From Bacteroidales bacterium (GTDB lineage Bacteria > Bacteroidota > Bacteroidia > Bacteroidales > UBA932), in assembly GCA_017450165.1 (NCBI GenBank), contig JAFSWO010000057.1, positions 1-37,901 of the forward strand: a DNA stretch of 37,901 bases, given 5' to 3'. Below, piece after piece: positions 34,884-37,901 of the stretch. How positions within the stretch are numbered: position 1 is the stretch's first letter; every line of letters begins with the position of its first letter. Both the position numbers and the translations under genes were made by a program. The notes beneath the pieces were generated by a model, which was not told the DNA's origin, made no database searches, and saw only the letters and a list, made by a program, of their open reading frames with translations.

Positions 34884-37829
34884 TTAGAAACGGAAATAAA
34901 TGTTCAACATGTAGCTGGCGCCCGGCATGTAGAAATACTTGGCGTCAAAGCGGTAATAACGGTCCTTGCCCACGCTGCTGATGAGGCGTGTCTGCTCATA
35001 GCCGCCGGTGCGGACGTTCTTGTTGTTCAGCATGTTCTTGAGCTCCAGACTGAAACCGATGTTGTACTTGCGCTGGATATACCAGGACTTGCCTACGCTG
35101 CCGTTGATGAGGAAGGCGGTGGGGAACTCTTCCTGGGCCGCCATGTACTCGACCTCGGCCGGGGTGATGACGCCGTCGGCGCCACCGCAGGCCATTTCAG
35201 TGCGGTAGAGCGGGTTCATATCCAGATAGGAGCGGGAGAAAGTCTGGGCGTTCAGCTCAAAGAACCAGTAGGATTTGAGGCGGTAGTTGAGCGCCACCTC
35301 GCTGGCACTCTGCGGCGTGCTGGGCACATAGTGCTTGCGTTCGCCGGCGATGATATAGTTGCCCTGGTCGTCGGTGGCATAGGTAAATGCCCCGCCGCCC
35401 TTGATGTAATTCTTCTTGTAGATCGGATGGCTCTTCCAGTAGGTCACCGGCTGGTTGTCCACAATCAGTTCAACGCTGTTGTCGATGGTCTGGGTCATCA
35501 GCGGCGTGGAGGTGTAGATGTATTCACCCGAACTGAGGGCGAACGAGAGGGTGAGACCCTCCAGCGGCAGGGGAACCCGCGCGCCGAGCTCGATACCCAT
35601 GTGGCGCTGGTCGATACCCGACATCGCAAAGTTGGTGAAGGAGTTCTGCGAGTCGTCGTAGAAGCTCATCACGTCGGTCTGGTTCATGATCTTGGTGTAG
35701 AAACCTGTGATGCGGAAATCGATTCCCTCGTTGCTGTACTGCCAGTTGATGTCAGCCGTCATCGTGCGTACCGGGGTGAGGTTCGGCACGATGGTGTTGC
35801 GCGTACGCGGCGAGACGAAGGCCTGGTTGAAGGTCGGTGCATCGTGGAAGATGCCGGCGTTCACCGAAAGGCGGCTGCCGCGGGTGGTGTAGGCCAGGCT
35901 GGCCTTGGCCGACCAGAGGATGAATTTGCAGGTATCGGAAGCTCCCTTGGAGGTTATCACGCGGCCGTTGCTGTCATAGCCGGTGAGTTTCATGCCGCCG
36001 GCATAGATCTCGTTGCCGTTCTCATCCAGTCCGGCGAAGAGGCCCTTGCGCAGCATACCCTCGCGCCAGAAATCGGTGTAACCGACAGAGGCGCCGATGC
36101 TTCCGGAGAGCGGGCCGACGTTCACGGAAGCGTTCATCCAGGCTTCCGCCCGACGGACATTGGCGTAGTAGTCGTAGCCGTATTTGCCGCCCTTGAGGAT
36201 CTTTTCAGCTTCACCGTGTGCGAAATAGTAGTCCAGGTCGTTCTGAATCAGGGCTTCGGAGGAAGCGAAGTCGCGCTCGGCAAAGGAGTCGATATTCAGG
36301 TAGTACTGACCGCCCAGCAGGTCGTTCATCAATTTGTAGTTTTCCGTGCGGTTCCAGCGGCCGTTGAGTCCGCCGCGGAGCGTACGGTTTTTCTTGTTCC
36401 ACTTGAAGCTGGTGGCGAAGTTCAGGTCGTTCTGATCTACGTGGCGCTCTTCCAACGCATATTTGGAACGGCCGTCGGTACTGTTGTAGTTGACGTTGTA
36501 CATGCGGTCCCAGTTCAGGTGCTGGTAGTTTGCGTACTCCGGCACATGCTGGCTCCACATCTCCACAGCCCAGCGGTACTTCTCCTCATTGGTGCGGTTG
36601 TAGTCCTCGTCTTCCATGTAGGCGTAGCTCGGGAGGTTGCGGTAGTAGTCCGGGCGCGGATCCGCAGCGTCGTACCAGTCGAGGGCGGTGTAACCGTTCT
36701 TGCCGGTTCGCCAGAGGAAGGTCATCTCAGCCTCGAAGTTCTGGTTCGGCGTAAAAGCGTAACGCAGCACGGTGACCGGCTCAAAGGTCTTGCGGACGCG
36801 GGCATTGCGCACCTTGCCGTTCTGGTAGCCCCAGTTGGAGCTGTACATGTTGTCGCCCATCAGGTCGTAGACCTCCTGCGTGGAGGCGTTCTGTGCGCCT
36901 CGCTGGCCCGGCGTGGCGAACCACACGAGACTCAGGCGGCGGACATCGTCGAAGTTCTTCTCGATGCCGGCATAGAGGGCGAAGTTGCGGTAGTAAATAC
37001 CTTCAATCCAATCGTTTCCACCAGCACGGACCGATGCGTTCACCGCGTAGGAAAGGCCGTTATCCATTTCGCCGGAGGCGTAGGTGGCCATCAGGCGGAG
37101 GCGGTACATCGCACTGTTGGTCAGGATGCTGTAACGCCAGCCTTTGCGGACGCTCGAGGGAGTTGCATAGATGTTGGTCGTACCGTTGTAGCCGCCCAGA
37201 CCCACTTCCGGGGCCTCCGTGCCAATGGTCGTCTCCTTGCTGCGGGTTGCCTCGTTCAGTCCGGACCAGAGCGAATAGGGGGAGTAACCCGTGATGGCGT
37301 CGTTGAGTTTGACGCCGCTCAGGTAGACATCCTGTGTCTCGCTGTTGTAGCCGCGGTTTTTGAAGCGGATGGAGCTGAAGCCGTAGCCCGCGATGTTGTT
37401 GTAAATGTCGTTGGAGGTGAAGAGGATGGTCGGGGTGTCGTTGTAGCCCGAGTCGTCGAGGTCCAGCTCCGTGAAACTGGAATCGTCCACGTCCTGGATC
37501 CGCCGGACGGCGGTCATCGTCACGTAGTGGAGATCCTTGACGAATCCCTTGTCCACAGTGACCATCACGAAGATGGGACTGAATTCCTCGGCAGTTACGC
37601 GCATCTCGTAGACGCCATTGGCCAGCGCGCTGATTTCAAAGGCGCCGCCTGCGTCCGACGTGCACTCTGCAATGGCCTCGGAGCCTTGCGCGAGTACGAT
37701 CTTTGCACCGCCGATAGGTACGCGGCCCTGACGGTCCACCACGTTACCCTTGACGCCGCCCGTCGGGAGCTGCGCGAAGGATGTCACGGTGAACAGCAGG
37801 GTTGCGATCAAGAACAGTGTCTTTTTCAT
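34884..37829 (-). CDS. TonB-dependent outer membrane receptor with carboxypeptidase-regulatory-like domain
   Basis: This 981-residue outer membrane protein has a signal peptide (MKKTLFLIATLLFTVTSFA, cleaved before QLPTGG). Residues about 26-105 form a CarboxypepD_reg-like domain (GGVKGNVVDRQGRVPIGGAKIVLA). The plug is short and atypical (TPTILFTSNDIYNNIAGYGFSSIRFKNRGYNSETQDVYLSGVKLND), and the long barrel ends SYMLNIYFRF. It is not a SusC: the Asp-Glu-Val-Val-Val TonB box and the LIIIDG motif are absent, and the partner is a DUF5689 protein, not a SusD. It starts 18 bp after the stop of the probable endonuclease/phosphatase gene, so the imported ligand may be a product of that enzyme, for example nucleotides or phosphate compounds; this is inference. 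Confidence 0.9.
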   Translation of the reverse strand: MKKTLFLIATLLFTVTSFAQLPTGGVKGNVVDRQGRVPIGGAKIVLAQGSEAIAECTSDAGGAFEISALANGVYEMRVTAEEFSPIFVMVTVDKGFVKDLHYVTMTAVRRIQDVDDSSFTELDLDDSGYNDTPTILFTSNDIYNNIAGYGFSSIRFKNRGYNSETQDVYLSGVKLNDAITGYSPYSLWSGLNEATRSKETTIGTEAPEVGLGGYNGTTNIYATPSSVRKGWRYSILTNSAMYRLRLMATYASGEMDNGLSYAVNASVRAGGNDWIEGIYYRNFALYAGIEKNFDDVRRLSLVWFATPGQRGAQNASTQEVYDLMGDNMYSSNWGYQNGKVRNARVRKTFEPVTVLRYAFTPNQNFEAEMTFLWRTGKNGYTALDWYDAADPRPDYYRNLPSYAYMEDEDYNRTNEEKYRWAVEMWSQHVPEYANYQHLNWDRMYNVNYNSTDGRSKYALEERHVDQNDLNFATSFKWNKKNRTLRGGLNGRWNRTENYKLMNDLLGGQYYLNIDSFAERDFASSEALIQNDLDYYFAHGEAEKILKGGKYGYDYYANVRRAEAWMNASVNVGPLSGSIGASVGYTDFWREGMLRKGLFAGLDENGNEIYAGGMKLTGYDSNGRVITSKGASDTCKFILWSAKASLAYTTRGSRLSVNAGIFHDAPTFNQAFVSPRTRNTIVPNLTPVRTMTADINWQYSNEGIDFRITGFYTKIMNQTDVMSFYDDSQNSFTNFAMSGIDQRHMGIELGARVPLPLEGLTLSFALSSGEYIYTSTPLMTQTIDNSVELIVDNQPVTYWKSHPIYKKNYIKGGGAFTYATDDQGNYIIAGERKHYVPSTPQSASEVALNYRLKSYWFFELNAQTFSRSYLDMNPLYRTEMACGGADGVITPAEVEYMAAQEEFPTAFLINGSVGKSWYIQRKYNIGFSLELKNMLNNKNVRTGGYEQTRLISSVGKDRYYRFDAKYFYMPGASYMLNIYFRF

Positions 37830-37847
37830 TGCTATGCTTGGTTTCGA

Positions 37848-37901
37848 TTATTTGCTGATGACGATGTAGGTGGGATAGTGGTCCGAATAGCCGTTGATGA
37901 A
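37848..37901 (-). CDS. 3' end of a probable endonuclease/exonuclease/phosphatase-family gene (cut by window edge)
   Basis: Only the last 17 codons and the TAA stop are in the window: FINGYSDHYPTYIVISK. SDHYP is the C-terminal signature (Asp-His pair) of the endonuclease/exonuclease/phosphatase fold, where the His is catalytic. The same gene order, with a TonB receptor and DUF5689 following, is common in Bacteroidota and supports the call. With so little sequence, a firm assignment is not possible. Confidence 0.6.
   Translation of the reverse strand, partial: FINGYSDHYPTYIVISK

Overview
The window is a gene-dense piece of a Bacteroidota chromosome, most likely order Bacteroidales. The evidence is a SusC/SusD pair, many lipoproteins with a cysteine lipobox, a TamL-type outer membrane protein, a BACON domain, a DUF5689 protein, a fused NagB/PIG-L protein, and promoters of the TAnnTTTG type. 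GC content looks moderately high (estimated by eye), which also gives long open shadow frames on the opposite strand. The genus is not resolvable from sequence alone; an uncultured gut or rumen lineage would fit. All genes except one run on the minus strand, so the window is best read from right to left.

Right part (37901 to 27722, minus): the 3' tip of a probable endonuclease/exonuclease/phosphatase gene, a TonB-dependent receptor and a DUF5689 lipoprotein (a likely import module). These are followed by tamL, a pyrophosphate-type phosphofructokinase, a TrmH/SpoU RNA methyltransferase and a NagB-like/PIG-L fusion. A large perfect inverted repeat (27634-27717) ends this run and also the only plus-strand gene, a CBM9-like protein (26989-27633).

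Central part (26908 to 4180, minus): about 22.7 kb with 14 tightly packed genes behind one good promoter (box at 26936-26943). The order is ceramidase-family metal hydrolase, GH20, MurQ-like etherase, SusC, SusD, second GH20, lamin-tail/TIM-barrel lipoprotein, a 1486-residue repeat lipoprotein with a BACON domain, a transglutaminase-like lipoprotein, a second TIM-barrel lipoprotein, BadF-type amino sugar kinase, FHS-family sugar transporter, NahK/APH-type kinase and HAD phosphatase. It reads as a polysaccharide-utilization-type locus for an N-acetylhexosamine polymer. Four consecutive proteins in its middle resemble, from memory of the families, the pseudomurein-binding repeats, pseudomurein endoisopeptidase/transglutaminase domains and the associated TIM-barrel domain of methanogenic archaea. 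The working hypothesis is a system for binding and digesting cell-wall polymer: pseudomurein of methanogens, bacterial murein, or both. MurQ argues for a muramic acid source, and the repeat and transglutaminase proteins argue for pseudomurein.

Left part (3930 to 1, minus): ligA with its own promoter, then hydG, the [FeFe]-hydrogenase maturation enzyme, 1 bp further on, then the start of a RelA/SpoT-type (p)ppGpp enzyme cut by the window edge. No rRNA, tRNA, CRISPR array, insertion sequence or phage gene was recognised, and no gene-free stretch exceeds 300 bases.
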